Shown in pieces: positions 36,728-45,081 of a stretch of 64,000 bases of DNA. Positions within the stretch are counted from its first letter, which is position 1. Each line of letters starts with the position of its first letter. The translations under genes were made by a program, and so were the position numbers. The notes beneath the pieces were generated by a model. It worked only from the letters and a program-made list of their open reading frames with translations. It was not told the DNA's origin and ran no database searches. This DNA is from JBKQHQ01 sp052148715 (GTDB lineage: Bacteria; Pseudomonadota; Alphaproteobacteria; Rhizobiales; Xanthobacteraceae): NCBI GenBank assembly GCA_052148715.1, contig JBKQHQ010000130.1, positions 52,152 to 116,151 of the forward strand. Reading direction: 5' to 3'.

Positions 36728-37123
36728 ATGACCCAATTGCCGCATGTGCTCAAGCGCATCCGGCTCAACCTCGCCCGCTCGAAGGAGTTTCCTTCGGGCT
36801 CGGCGCGGCACGGATACGAGTTCGTCGCCCCGCTTGACGCCAAGGGCCACATCGATCCGGAGCTTTGGCGCAAGCATCGCGACCATTGTCGGGTACGCCG
36901 ATTCTGGGACGATGAAGACGACGAGATTGGAAAGCTAGTCCATCGGCCGGGAGGCAACGAGCACGCCCGCTGGGTGTTCGACTATGGCGCGGCGGGTGTT
37001 GAGGACGACGAAGCGGGCTACCGGTTCGGTGCGCACGCCTTCGTGCCGGGCGAATACGTCTCGATCCGCGACGAGGACGGCGAGATGCATACGTTCCAAG
37101 TGGTCTCGGTCGAGGCGGCCTGA
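36728..37123 (+). CDS. Conserved-looking hypothetical protein
   Basis: 131 residues from ATG 36728, with GGAGG five bases upstream. No membrane or signal segment. The sequence is rich in charged and aromatic residues (GSARHGYEFVAPLDAKGHIDPELWRKHRDHCRVRRFW and HARWVFDYGAAGVEDDEAGYRFGAHAFVPGEYVSI). It has a beta-rich, SH3-like appearance. I recognise it as typical of conserved alphaproteobacterial proteins of unknown function and cannot name a family. It lies alone between the divergent kinase gene and a NIPSNAP gene. Confidence 0.75.
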   Translation: MTQLPHVLKRIRLNLARSKEFPSGSARHGYEFVAPLDAKGHIDPELWRKHRDHCRVRRFWDDEDDEIGKLVHRPGGNEHARWVFDYGAAGVEDDEAGYRFGAHAFVPGEYVSIRDEDGEMHTFQVVSVEAA

Positions 37124-37130
37124 TTGGCGG

Positions 37131-37203
37131 GGGTCAGTAATCAGTGGTCAGTAGTCAGAAATCGGCTATTTTCGTGACCTCTGACTTCATTGACACCTGA
37201 CAG
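37131..37203. repeat. Palindromic intergenic repeat, copy upstream of NIPSNAP gene
   Basis: GGTCAGTAATCAGTGGTCAGTAGTCAG is followed, after about 20 bases, by CTCTGAC and CACCTGAC in inverted sense, so the region could fold. It fills the 90-base gap before the NIPSNAP gene and resembles 37535-37620. Confidence 0.5.
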
Positions 37204-37213
37204 GAGGGCTAGC

Positions 37214-37543
37214 GTGCTCGTCGATCACCGGACCTATCGCGTCAAGCCAGGCAGGCTCCAGGCGCAACTCGATCTCTATGAAAAATACGGCTATCCGGTG
37301 CAGGTGCGCCATCTTGGCGAGCCGGTTGCGTTCCTGGCCAGCGAAAGCGGCGAGCTCAACACGATGGTCCACTTGTGGGCTTACGCGGATGCCGCCGATC
37401 GGGCCGCGCGCCGGGCCAAGATGATGGCCGACCCTGAATGGCCAGTCTTCATGCGCGAGACCGCCGAGGCCGGGTTCGTCGTCGAGCAGCGCACGAATCT
37501 GATGGTGCCTGTGTCCTTCGCGCCGTTACCCGGGGGTCGGTAA
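37214..37543 (+). CDS. NIPSNAP-family protein
   Basis: 109 residues from GTG 37214, with AGGAGG nine bases upstream. The sequence VDHRTYRVKPGRLQAQLDLYEKYG and NTMVHLWAYADAADRAARRAKM is the NIPSNAP dimeric alpha-beta barrel, which in bacteria appears as small cytoplasmic proteins of unclear enzymatic role and beside catabolic genes. Both sides are flanked by similar palindromic repeats. The ThDP enzyme downstream may be a functional neighbour. Confidence 0.88.
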   Translation: MLVDHRTYRVKPGRLQAQLDLYEKYGYPVQVRHLGEPVAFLASESGELNTMVHLWAYADAADRAARRAKMMADPEWPVFMRETAEAGFVVEQRTNLMVPVSFAPLPGGR

Positions 37544-37620
37544 GTGGTGATCAGTCATCAGGACAAATTCTTGCTTCTGACCACCGACGTCTGACCACTC
37601 ACCCTGATTTCCGACCACGA
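37535..37620. repeat. Palindromic intergenic repeat, copy downstream of NIPSNAP gene
   Basis: GTGGTGATCAGTCATCAGG is followed by the inverted words TTCTGACCACCGACG and TCTGACCACTCACC. It shares GGTCAG/CTGACC words with the copy at 37131-37203. It begins at the NIPSNAP stop and ends just before the ThDP enzyme gene. Confidence 0.5.
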
Positions 37621-37642
37621 TCCCTGAGACGGAGCATCCTGC

Positions 37643-39334
37643 ATGCGCGCCAATGACGGGACCAGGACCGGCGGCGAGATCCTGGTCGATCAATTGCTGA
37701 TCCATGGCGTGCGCCATGTGTTTTGCGTGCCGGGCGAAAGCTATCTTGCGGCGCTCGATGCTTTCCACGACCGCGACATCGCCTTGACGGTCTGCCGTCA
37801 GGAGGGCGGCGCCACGATGGCGGCGGAGGCCGTGGGCAAGGTGACGGGGCGACCGGGCATCTGCTTCGTCACGCGCGGTCCCGGCGCTACCAATGCGTCG
37901 CCCGGCATTCACATCGCGCGGCAGGATTCGACCCCGCTGATCGTGTTCGTCGGGCAAGTCGCGCGCGAGGCGCGCGAGCGCGAAGCCTTCCAGGAGCTGG
38001 ATTTCCGCGCCGTGTTTGGTTCGATGGCCAAATGGGCGACGGAGATTGACGACCCGGCGCGGATTCCCGAGCTCGTCTCGCGCGCGTTCTACACGGCGTG
38101 CAATGGGCGCCCCGGGCCGGTGGTGATCGCGCTGCCCGAAGACATGCTGCAGGAGCGCGTCAGCGTGGATGACGGCCGGCCGTTCGAGCCGGTCGAGGTG
38201 TGGCCCGGGCAAAGCGACATGAGCCGCCTGCAAAAGCTCCTCTGGGCGGCCCAGCATCCGATCGTTCTCCTCGGCGGCAGCCGCTGGTCGGAGGCGGCGA
38301 CCGCATCGGTCATGCGGTTTGCCGAACGCTTCGCGTTGCCGGTTGCGACCACGTTTCGCCGCGGACACCTCTTCGACCCGTTGCATCCCAGCTACGCGGG
38401 CGATCTCGGCCTTGGCCCCAATCCAAAGCTCGTGGCGCGCGTTCGTGCGGCGGATTTGGTGGTGCTGGTCGGCGGCCGGCTCGGCGAGATCCCCTCGCAG
38501 AGCTACACACTGTTCGATATCCCGGCCCCGCGCCAGACCTTCGTGCATGTGCATCCAAGCCCTGAGGAGCTTGGCCGCGTGTACCAACCGCACCTGGCCA
38601 TCCAGGCAGCGCCGACCGGGTTTGCCGCGGCGCTCGAGGGCCTGCAGCCGCCGAACGCGATTTCCTGGCGTGCCGATACCAGTGGCGCGCACGACGATTA
38701 CCTCGCTTGGACCGATCGGGCGACGCCGCAGCCGGGCGCCGTGAATTTCGGCGCGGTGATCGTGTGGCTGCGCGAGCATCTGCCGCCCGACGCGCTTATC
38801 TGCAGCGGGGCCGGAAATTTCTCGGCCTGGATCCACCGTTTCTATCGCTTCCGCCGCTTCGCCACCCATATCGGACCGACATCCGGCTCCATGGGCTACG
38901 GTGTGCCTTCGGCGGTCGGGGTGAAGCGGCTGCATCCCGAGCGAACGGTCGTTGCCATCTCCGGCGACGGCGATTTCCTGATGAACGGGCAGGAATTCGC
39001 GACCGCGGTCCAGTACGGCCTGCCGTTCGTCACCATCGTCGTCGACAACGGCCTTTACGGCACCATCCGCATGCATCAGGAGCGTGAGTATCCCGGCCGC
39101 ATCGTGGCGACGCAGCTGCGCAATCCGGACTTCGCCGCCTATGGGCGTGCTTTCGGCGGCTACGGAGCGACGGTCGAGAAGACCGACGATTTCGCGTCCG
39201 CTTTCGAGGCGGCGACGCGCTCGGGCCAGCCCGCGATCCTGCACCTGAAGGTCGACCCCGAAGCGATCACGCCGATGACGACGCTGAGTGCCATCCGCGA
39301 GAAGGCGTTGGCCGGGAAGGCCGGGAAGGGGTGA
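37643..39334 (+). CDS. Thiamine-diphosphate-dependent enzyme (acetolactate synthase large subunit-like)
   Basis: 563 residues with the three ThDP-enzyme domains. The N-terminal pyrimidine domain has the activating glutamate in VCRQEGGATMAAEA. The central domain follows, and the C-terminal domain has the GDG...N motif (ISGDGDFLMNGQEFATA and VVDNGLYGTIR) binding the diphosphate. It resembles acetolactate synthase, glyoxylate carboligase and sulfoacetaldehyde-type enzymes. No regulatory small subunit (ilvH) follows, so a catabolic 2-oxoacid reaction is more likely than branched-chain synthesis. The exact substrate is unknown. Confidence 0.9.
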   Translation: MRANDGTRTGGEILVDQLLIHGVRHVFCVPGESYLAALDAFHDRDIALTVCRQEGGATMAAEAVGKVTGRPGICFVTRGPGATNASPGIHIARQDSTPLIVFVGQVAREAREREAFQELDFRAVFGSMAKWATEIDDPARIPELVSRAFYTACNGRPGPVVIALPEDMLQERVSVDDGRPFEPVEVWPGQSDMSRLQKLLWAAQHPIVLLGGSRWSEAATASVMRFAERFALPVATTFRRGHLFDPLHPSYAGDLGLGPNPKLVARVRAADLVVLVGGRLGEIPSQSYTLFDIPAPRQTFVHVHPSPEELGRVYQPHLAIQAAPTGFAAALEGLQPPNAISWRADTSGAHDDYLAWTDRATPQPGAVNFGAVIVWLREHLPPDALICSGAGNFSAWIHRFYRFRRFATHIGPTSGSMGYGVPSAVGVKRLHPERTVVAISGDGDFLMNGQEFATAVQYGLPFVTIVVDNGLYGTIRMHQEREYPGRIVATQLRNPDFAAYGRAFGGYGATVEKTDDFASAFEAATRSGQPAILHLKVDPEAITPMTTLSAIREKALAGKAGKG

Positions 39335-39415
39335 CCCCGGATTCTCGGCGGCCCTATATGTCGAGGCCAAGCATGTTGTGCTCGCCAATGAATCGTGGTT
39401 CACCTATTCACCTTC

Positions 39416-40087
39416 ATGCCCTATCGACGTACTGAAAGTGTCGTTCGCCGGCTGGCGACCCGCCGCGATACCATCGTGGCGGCGGCCGGCGACATTGCGG
39501 CCGAGCGGGGGATGGCGGCGGTGCAGATCGTCCCGGTCGCTGAGCGTGCGGGCATCGCGGCCGGCACGGTTTACCGGTACTTTCCGTCGAAGAACGGACT
39601 GGTGGCCGAGCTTGCCGCAAGCGTCGGCAAGCGTGAGATCGCGGCGATGCGGCGCGCCGCCGAGGCGGCGCCGGGACCGCTGTCGGCGCTGTCGGCGGCG
39701 ATCGCGACGTTCGCAGCGCGGGCTTTGTCCAACCGGCGGCTTGCCTATGCGGTGATGGCCGAGCCCGTCGAAGGCGCAACCGACATAGTCCGCAAACAAC
39801 GCAGCTCCCTGGCGGCGGAGCTCAAGGCCCGTATCGGCACCGCCGTGGCGGCTGGTCAATTGCCGACACAGGAACTCGCGCTCTCCGCGGCGGCGCTCAC
39901 AGGAATCCTGCTGGAGGGATTGCTCGGTCCACTCGCACCGAGCGTTGCGGACGATGCCGCGCAAGCCCGGGCCGCGGTGCAGAGCGTGACGCTCTTGGCG
40001 TTGCGGGCGCTCGGGGTCGTCGATGCCCGCGCGCGCGGGCTTGTCGTGCAGACGACGCTGCCCAGGCCAGGGGAAGGCGCAACATGA
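39416..40087 (+). CDS. TetR/AcrR-family transcriptional regulator
   Basis: About 223 residues from ATG 39416; the frame is open from an ATG at 39395. The HTH is RRDTIVAAAGDIAAERGMAAVQIVPVAERAGIAAGTVYRYFPSKNGLVAEL (residues about 13-65). The C-terminal domain is helical and binds an unknown ligand. It follows the ThDP enzyme by about 80 bases on the same strand and could regulate it. No clear operator was found. A GNAT gene is convergent downstream. Confidence 0.88.
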   Translation: MPYRRTESVVRRLATRRDTIVAAAGDIAAERGMAAVQIVPVAERAGIAAGTVYRYFPSKNGLVAELAASVGKREIAAMRRAAEAAPGPLSALSAAIATFAARALSNRRLAYAVMAEPVEGATDIVRKQRSSLAAELKARIGTAVAAGQLPTQELALSAAALTGILLEGLLGPLAPSVADDAAQARAAVQSVTLLALRALGVVDARARGLVVQTTLPRPGEGAT

Positions 40088-40120
40088 CAGCGTTCATTGA
40101 CTGCCTTGAAGCAAAGAAAC

Positions 40121-40693
40121 TCAGGGGGCTTTCGCCGGAACCGTAGCAAGCGCCAAGGTCACCCGCTTGACGCCACGCTCGGTCGGGTCGTCGGCGATGT
40201 GGAAGCCGAGCTCTTCGCACATGGTGAGCATGGTCGTGTTCTCGGCCAGCACCTCGCCGTGGATCTCTTGTAAACCTTCGGCCCGCGCATATTCAATGAT
40301 CCGCTGCATCAGCAGCCAGCCAAGGCCGTGGCCCTTCAAATTCGAGCGCACGGTGACCGCATATTCGCCGTTCGCGCCGGATGCCTCCTTGTGCAGCCGA
40401 ACGACGCCAAGCATTTTGCCTGTCGCCGCATCGATAGCGGCGAAGGCCATGGCCGTCGCATAGTCGAGGTGGGTCAAGCGTGCGAGCATCTCGTCGCTGA
40501 CCTCGCGCAGCGGCGCGAGGAAGCGCAGCCGCAGATCTTCCTTGGTCAGGTGGGCGAGAAAATCGGGATAGAGCGCGGTGTCCTCCGGCTTGAGGGGACG
40601 CACGAGCAGCGCCGTGCCGTCGCGCAATCGATCATGTCGCTCCCACTGCGCCGGGTACGGCCTGCCTGACACCGAAGGACCTTCGTTCGCCAT
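40121..40693 (-). CDS. GNAT-family N-acetyltransferase
   Basis: 190 residues. The acetyl-CoA binding motif A is VRSNLKGHGLGWLLMQRIIEYARAEGL, preceded by beta strands with AIDAATGKMLGVVRLH. The start resembles GNAT domains fused to acyl-CoA synthetase-like proteins (HDRLRDGTALLVRPLKPEDTALYPDFLAHLT), a class that includes protein lysine acetyltransferases such as Pat/PatZ. Here only the GNAT part is present. It may acetylate a metabolic enzyme. It lies beside the universal stress protein gene. Confidence 0.88.
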   Translation of the reverse strand: MANEGPSVSGRPYPAQWERHDRLRDGTALLVRPLKPEDTALYPDFLAHLTKEDLRLRFLAPLREVSDEMLARLTHLDYATAMAFAAIDAATGKMLGVVRLHKEASGANGEYAVTVRSNLKGHGLGWLLMQRIIEYARAEGLQEIHGEVLAENTTMLTMCEELGFHIADDPTERGVKRVTLALATVPAKAP

Positions 40694-40750
40694 GCTCCAC
40701 CGAAGCTCGGTAATGATCCGGGCCGGTGCTTGGTCCAGGCCGCGAGCGCG

Positions 40751-41581
40751 TCAGTGCGACATCAGGGCCGGCAAGGTCATCGACTGGAGAATCGTGCGGG
40801 TGACGCCGCCGAGCACGAATTCGCGCAAGCGCGAATGACCGTAGCCGCCCATCACCAGGAAGTCCGCGCTTCGGTCGGCCGCATAAGAGAGGATGGCGCT
40901 CGCGACATCGATATCGGCGGCGGCAACCCGGTTCACCTCCACCTTGATTCCATGCCGGGCGAGGTGCTGGCCGACATCAACGCCCGGAAGCTCGTCGCTC
41001 TTACCGCGGTCGCCCGCGACGATCACGACGTGCACGTCCTTCGCCCGCATCAGGAATGGCACCGAGTCGCCGATAGCGCGCGCTGCTGCCCGGCTGCCAT
41101 CCCAGCAGACGAGAACGCGGTCGAGCTTGAGGCCTCCCTTTTGGATATAGGGGACGATGATGGCCGGTCGACCGGACTCGAACAACGCTCCCTCGGCGAT
41201 CAGTTCCTCCACCCCGTCACGATCCCGCTCCGGCTGGCCGACGACCGACAAGTCGAAGCGCCGCGTGATTTGGCCGAACAGATCGGCCGCATGCGCGCTG
41301 CTCTCGCCGATCACATGCGTTTCCACCGAGAGGCCGGCCCTGACCGCCGCCTTGTCGAATCGGTCGGCGGCGGCGCGGGCGCTCCGCTCGCCCTCCTTGC
41401 GCAGGTTGTCGATGAAGTCGCTGGGAACCTGGCCGACCACGGCCACGGGAAGCACCGGCTCGTAGGCGAAGGCGACCCCCGCGATATGCGCCTCGAACGC
41501 CGCGGCGACCGAGATGGCGTAGTCGGCGGCCGGATCACGCTTGTCCGCGGCCGAAAGGCTGACAATCACATCCTTGATCAT
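40751..41581 (-). CDS. Tandem universal stress protein
   Basis: 276 residues with two Usp domains. The first begins MIKDVIVSLSAADKRDP. The second (from about residue 155) has RVLVCWDGSRAAARAIGDSV and ends with MGGYGHSRLREFVLGGVTRTIL, close to the ATP-binding motif. GGAG lies eight bases before the ATG. Tandem Usp proteins are induced by starvation or low oxygen in many proteobacteria. The function here is inferred only. Confidence 0.92.
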   Translation of the reverse strand: MIKDVIVSLSAADKRDPAADYAISVAAAFEAHIAGVAFAYEPVLPVAVVGQVPSDFIDNLRKEGERSARAAADRFDKAAVRAGLSVETHVIGESSAHAADLFGQITRRFDLSVVGQPERDRDGVEELIAEGALFESGRPAIIVPYIQKGGLKLDRVLVCWDGSRAAARAIGDSVPFLMRAKDVHVVIVAGDRGKSDELPGVDVGQHLARHGIKVEVNRVAAADIDVASAILSYAADRSADFLVMGGYGHSRLREFVLGGVTRTILQSMTLPALMSH

Positions 41582-41662
41582 GGCTTGATCTCCGCGCTGC
41601 CGTATCGCCTGCTACTATGGCGGCACAAGGCCGCGTTGACCAGGAGGCTGAACTCTCGCCGT

Positions 41663-42049
41663 TCACTTCTTGCTGCCGTCAGCCTTGAACTGGGTGAGAT
41701 AGGCCCAAAGATCGTTGTTCTGCTGCTCATCCTTGAGGCCCGCGAAGGACATGCGGGTCTCGGGGATCTTGGCCTTCGGGTCCTTGATGTATTCCTTGAA
41801 AGTCGCCGCGTCCCAGGTGATGCCGGAGCTCTTGTTGGCCGCCGAATAAACAAAGCCGGCGCCGGTGCCGGCCCGGCGTCCCTCGAGCCCATTGAGGATG
41901 GGCCCAACCTTGTTTTTCGCCCCTTCGCCGACCGCATGGCAGGGAAGGCACGATTTCTTGAACACGGCCTCGCCGGCGCCGGCATCCTGAGCGAGCCCGG
42001 CTTGCGGCGCCACGGCGAGCCCGACGGCAGCCAAGACCCATGCCTTCAT
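41663..42049 (-). CDS. Periplasmic cytochrome c (class I, c2/c556-like size)
   Basis: 128 residues from ATG 42049. A signal peptide (MKAWVLAAVGLAVAPQAGLAQ) precedes a small class I cytochrome with heme attachment CLPCH and the distal methionine in ETRMSFAGLKD. The VGEGAKNKVGPILNGLEGRRAG loop and C-terminal DLWAYLTQF helix match the cytochrome c2 group. It shuttles electrons in the periplasm, possibly from bc1 to an oxidase. It is divergent from glcD across 227 bases, which should hold both promoters. Confidence 0.94.
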   Translation of the reverse strand: MKAWVLAAVGLAVAPQAGLAQDAGAGEAVFKKSCLPCHAVGEGAKNKVGPILNGLEGRRAGTGAGFVYSAANKSSGITWDAATFKEYIKDPKAKIPETRMSFAGLKDEQQNNDLWAYLTQFKADGSKK

Positions 42050-42276
42050 GATCCGGATCCCCACCCCAGCCACGCGTTGCCCAAGCGTCCCCAGGCGCTC
42101 GCCGCCAACCGGCGAAAGCAGATGGCGCGGGTATGTGCGCCTGTCAACGGCAGGCGTGCGGCGGTTGCGCTGCCGCCGCGGCGAGTCCTTGATCGAGAAA
42201 GCGAGTACACTCGCGTAGTATTTGTGGCGGCCGGGCGGAAGGAATATGAGCCCCGCCGGACCGCGGAGAGACCGTA

Positions 42277-43770
42277 ATGTCGCTAGTCATGCCTGAGCCC
42301 GATGCGGCGGTTCTGCGCCGACGCGAGCGGATCGTGGCGTCGCTGCGGGCGATCGTGCCGGGCGAGGGGGTCATCGCCGGCGAGCACGCGATGCGGCCGT
42401 ACGAATCCGACGGGCTGACCGCCTACCGGCAGTTGCCGATGGTCGTGGTGCTGCCGGAGACGACCGAGCAAGTGGCGCAGGTGCTACGCTACTGCCACGC
42501 GGAAGGCATCAAGGTCGTGCCCCGCGGCGCCGGTACCTCGCTGTCGGGGGGAGCGTTGCCGCTCGCCGACGGCGTGCTGCTCGGAATGGCCAAGTTCAAC
42601 CGCATCCGCGAGATCGATTTCGACAACCGTGTTGCGGTGGTCGAGCCCGGCGTCACCAACCTTGCGGTCACGCGCGCGGTCGAGCATGCCGGCTTCTACT
42701 ACGCACCGGACCCGTCCTCGCAGATCGCGTGCACCATCGGCGGCAATGTGGCGGAGAATTCTGGCGGCGTGCATTGCCTCAAATACGGCATGACTGCCAA
42801 CAACGTGCTGGGCTGCGAGATCGTGCTGATCACCGGCGAGATCTTGCGCTTGGGCGGCAAGCATCTCGATGCCGGCGGCTATGATTTGCTCGGCGTCATC
42901 ATCGGCTCCGAGGGGCTGCTTGGCGTCGTCACCGAGGTCACGGTGCGCATCCTCAAGGCGCCCGAGACGGCGCGCGCCATGCTGATCGGATTCGCGAGCT
43001 CGGAGGATGCCGGCGATTGTGTCGGGCGCATCATCGGCTCCGGCATCATCCCGGGCGGGATGGAGATGATGGATGCCCCGGCGATCCATGCGGTCGAGGA
43101 ATTCGTGCATGCCGGCTATCCGCTCGACGTCGAGGCCTTGCTGATCGTCGAGCTGGACGGGCCGAGCGTGGAGGTCGACCACCTGGTCGCGTGTGTCTCC
43201 GACATCGCCGCAAGCTGTCGCGCGACCACGCTCGAGGTATCGGCTGGCGAGGAGGAGCGGCTCCTGTTCTGGGCCGGGCGCAAGGCCGCATTCCCCGCCG
43301 TCGGCCGCATCTCTCCCGACTACTACTGCATGGACGGCACCATTCCGCGCGCCAAGCTGCCGCTGGTGCTGCATCGAATGCGCGAGCTGTCGCAAAAGCA
43401 TGGTCTGCGGGTCGCCAATGTGTTCCACGCCGGCGACGGCAACCTGCATCCGCTGATCCTCTATGATGCCAATCAGCCGGGCGAGCTTGAGAGGGCGGAG
43501 GCCTTCGGCGCCGATATCCTTCGGCTCTGCGTTGAGGTCGGCGGCGTGCTGACCGGCGAGCACGGGGTCGGCGTCGAGAAGCGCGATCTGATGCCGGTCA
43601 TGTTCAATGAGATCGATCTCAATCAACAGCAGCGGCTCAAATGCGCCTTCGATGCGCAGGGGCTGCTCAATCCCGGCAAAGTGTTTCCGACGCTCCACCG
43701 CTGCGCCGAGCTTGGCCGGATGCACATCAGCGGCGGGCGCGTGCCGTTCCCCGAAATCCCGCGGTTTTGA
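42277..43770 (+). CDS. glcD: Glycolate oxidase FAD-linked subunit GlcD
   Basis: 497 residues. The FAD-binding PCMH domain has VPRGAGTSLSGGALPLADGVLLGMAKFNRI and GGNVAENSGGVHCLKYG. The C-terminal domain ends with the FAD-oxidase motif NVFHAGDGNLHP and TGEHGVGVEKRD. GGAG lies eight bases before the ATG. GlcD oxidises glycolate (or D-lactate) to glyoxylate with GlcE and GlcF, feeding the respiratory chain. It is the first gene of glcDEF. Confidence 0.95.
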   Translation: MSLVMPEPDAAVLRRRERIVASLRAIVPGEGVIAGEHAMRPYESDGLTAYRQLPMVVVLPETTEQVAQVLRYCHAEGIKVVPRGAGTSLSGGALPLADGVLLGMAKFNRIREIDFDNRVAVVEPGVTNLAVTRAVEHAGFYYAPDPSSQIACTIGGNVAENSGGVHCLKYGMTANNVLGCEIVLITGEILRLGGKHLDAGGYDLLGVIIGSEGLLGVVTEVTVRILKAPETARAMLIGFASSEDAGDCVGRIIGSGIIPGGMEMMDAPAIHAVEEFVHAGYPLDVEALLIVELDGPSVEVDHLVACVSDIAASCRATTLEVSAGEEERLLFWAGRKAAFPAVGRISPDYYCMDGTIPRAKLPLVLHRMRELSQKHGLRVANVFHAGDGNLHPLILYDANQPGELERAEAFGADILRLCVEVGGVLTGEHGVGVEKRDLMPVMFNEIDLNQQQRLKCAFDAQGLLNPGKVFPTLHRCAELGRMHISGGRVPFPEIPRF

Positions 43771-43851
43771 CGCGTGTCCGCATGAGCGATGTAGCGAGCG
43801 CATGTCGGATGGGGATTGCTTCATTCTGCTCGCAATGACAACGCAGGCTCG

Positions 43852-45078
43852 ATGACCGACATCCTCAAGCCGCGTGACCCCAAGGACGTCGAGGCGGCGG
43901 TGCGGTGGGCGCTCGCGCAAGGCAAGGCGCTCGAGGTGATTGGGGCCGGCAGCAAGCGCCGGATCGGTCGCCCGAGCCAGACCGATTTAACGCTCGATCT
44001 GTCCGCGCTCTCCGGTGTCACGCTCTACGAGCCGGAAGAATTGGTGCTCTCCGCGCGGGCTGGAACGCCGCTCACGGAGATCGAAGCGCTGACGGCGGCC
44101 AAGGGCCAGGAACTCGCCTTCGAGCCGATGGATTACGGACCGCTGCTGGGAGGGCCTGCCGGAGCAGGGACCATCGGCGGGGTACTCGCCGCCAATCTTT
44201 CCGGGCCGCGGCGAATCAAGGCGGGCGCCGCGCGCGATCATTTTCTCGGGGTCCGCGCAGTATCCGGCCGCGGCGAATGGTTCAAATCCGGTGGCCGCGT
44301 GGTGAAGAACGTCACCGGCTACGATTTGTGCAAATTGCTGGCGGGATCATGGGGCACGCTCGCGGCCATGACCGAGGTGACCATCAAGACACTGCCGAAG
44401 GCGTCAGGCGAGGAAACGGTGTTGGTGCTCGGCCTCGAGGCGACGACCGCCGTTGCGGCGATGGCGACCGCCATGTGTTCCCCCTGTGATGTATCGGGCG
44501 CCGCGCATCTGCCGGCGAACGTGGCGGCGCGCGTTACTGTTGTCGCGGCTGCCGGCACAGCCGTCACGGCGTTGCGCCTCGAAGGCGTTGCGCCTTCGGT
44601 CGCCCACCGCAAGCACATGCTGCAGGCGCTGTTGAAATCGTATGGCGCCCTTGAAGAACTCTCCGATGCTGCCTCGCACGCCCTGTGGCTTGCGGTGCGC
44701 GACGCGACACCGTTCGCAGCCGCGCGCTTGGGGTCCGAGCATCCCCTCTGGCGCCTCTCGACGACGCCGACCCAAGGCGCCGTCGTCGGCGCAACGATCG
44801 CCGCCGAATCGGACGCGGAGCTGCTGTACGACTGGGCCGGCGGCCTTATCTGGGCCGCGCTCCCCGCGCAAGATGACGCCGGCGCCTGCCTCGTTCGCCG
44901 CGCGGTCGCCGCGAGCGGCGGCCATGCCACCCTCATTCGGGCGCCGCTCTCGGTGCGCGCGTCGCTCGATGTGTTTGAGCCGCAGCATGCGGCCCTTGCG
45001 GGATTGACGAAACGCGTTAAGGAGAGCTTCGATCCGGCCGGCGTGCTGAACCGCGGCCGCATGTATGCAGGCGTCTAG
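43852..45078 (+). CDS. glcE: Glycolate oxidase subunit GlcE
   Basis: 408 residues from ATG 43852, 81 bases after glcD. It is a second, shorter FAD-domain protein: EVIGAGSKRRIGRPSQTD and GPAGAGTIGGVLAANLSGPRRIKAGAARDHFLGVRAVSGRGEWFKSGGRVVKNVTGYDLCKL are the GlcE motifs. It forms the GlcDEF complex with GlcD and the iron-sulfur subunit. The ORF is continuous with no frameshift. Confidence 0.94.
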   Translation: MTDILKPRDPKDVEAAVRWALAQGKALEVIGAGSKRRIGRPSQTDLTLDLSALSGVTLYEPEELVLSARAGTPLTEIEALTAAKGQELAFEPMDYGPLLGGPAGAGTIGGVLAANLSGPRRIKAGAARDHFLGVRAVSGRGEWFKSGGRVVKNVTGYDLCKLLAGSWGTLAAMTEVTIKTLPKASGEETVLVLGLEATTAVAAMATAMCSPCDVSGAAHLPANVAARVTVVAAAGTAVTALRLEGVAPSVAHRKHMLQALLKSYGALEELSDAASHALWLAVRDATPFAAARLGSEHPLWRLSTTPTQGAVVGATIAAESDAELLYDWAGGLIWAALPAQDDAGACLVRRAVAASGGHATLIRAPLSVRASLDVFEPQHAALAGLTKRVKESFDPAGVLNRGRMYAGV

Positions 45079-45081
45079 TCG

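Noticed and set aside
37526..39403. Minus-strand frame of 625 codons
   Set aside because: Exactly antisense to the ThDP enzyme; His/Arg/Gly-rich shadow composition.
40730..42277. Plus-strand frame of 515 codons
   Set aside because: Antisense to the universal stress protein and cytochrome c genes, which have clear motifs.
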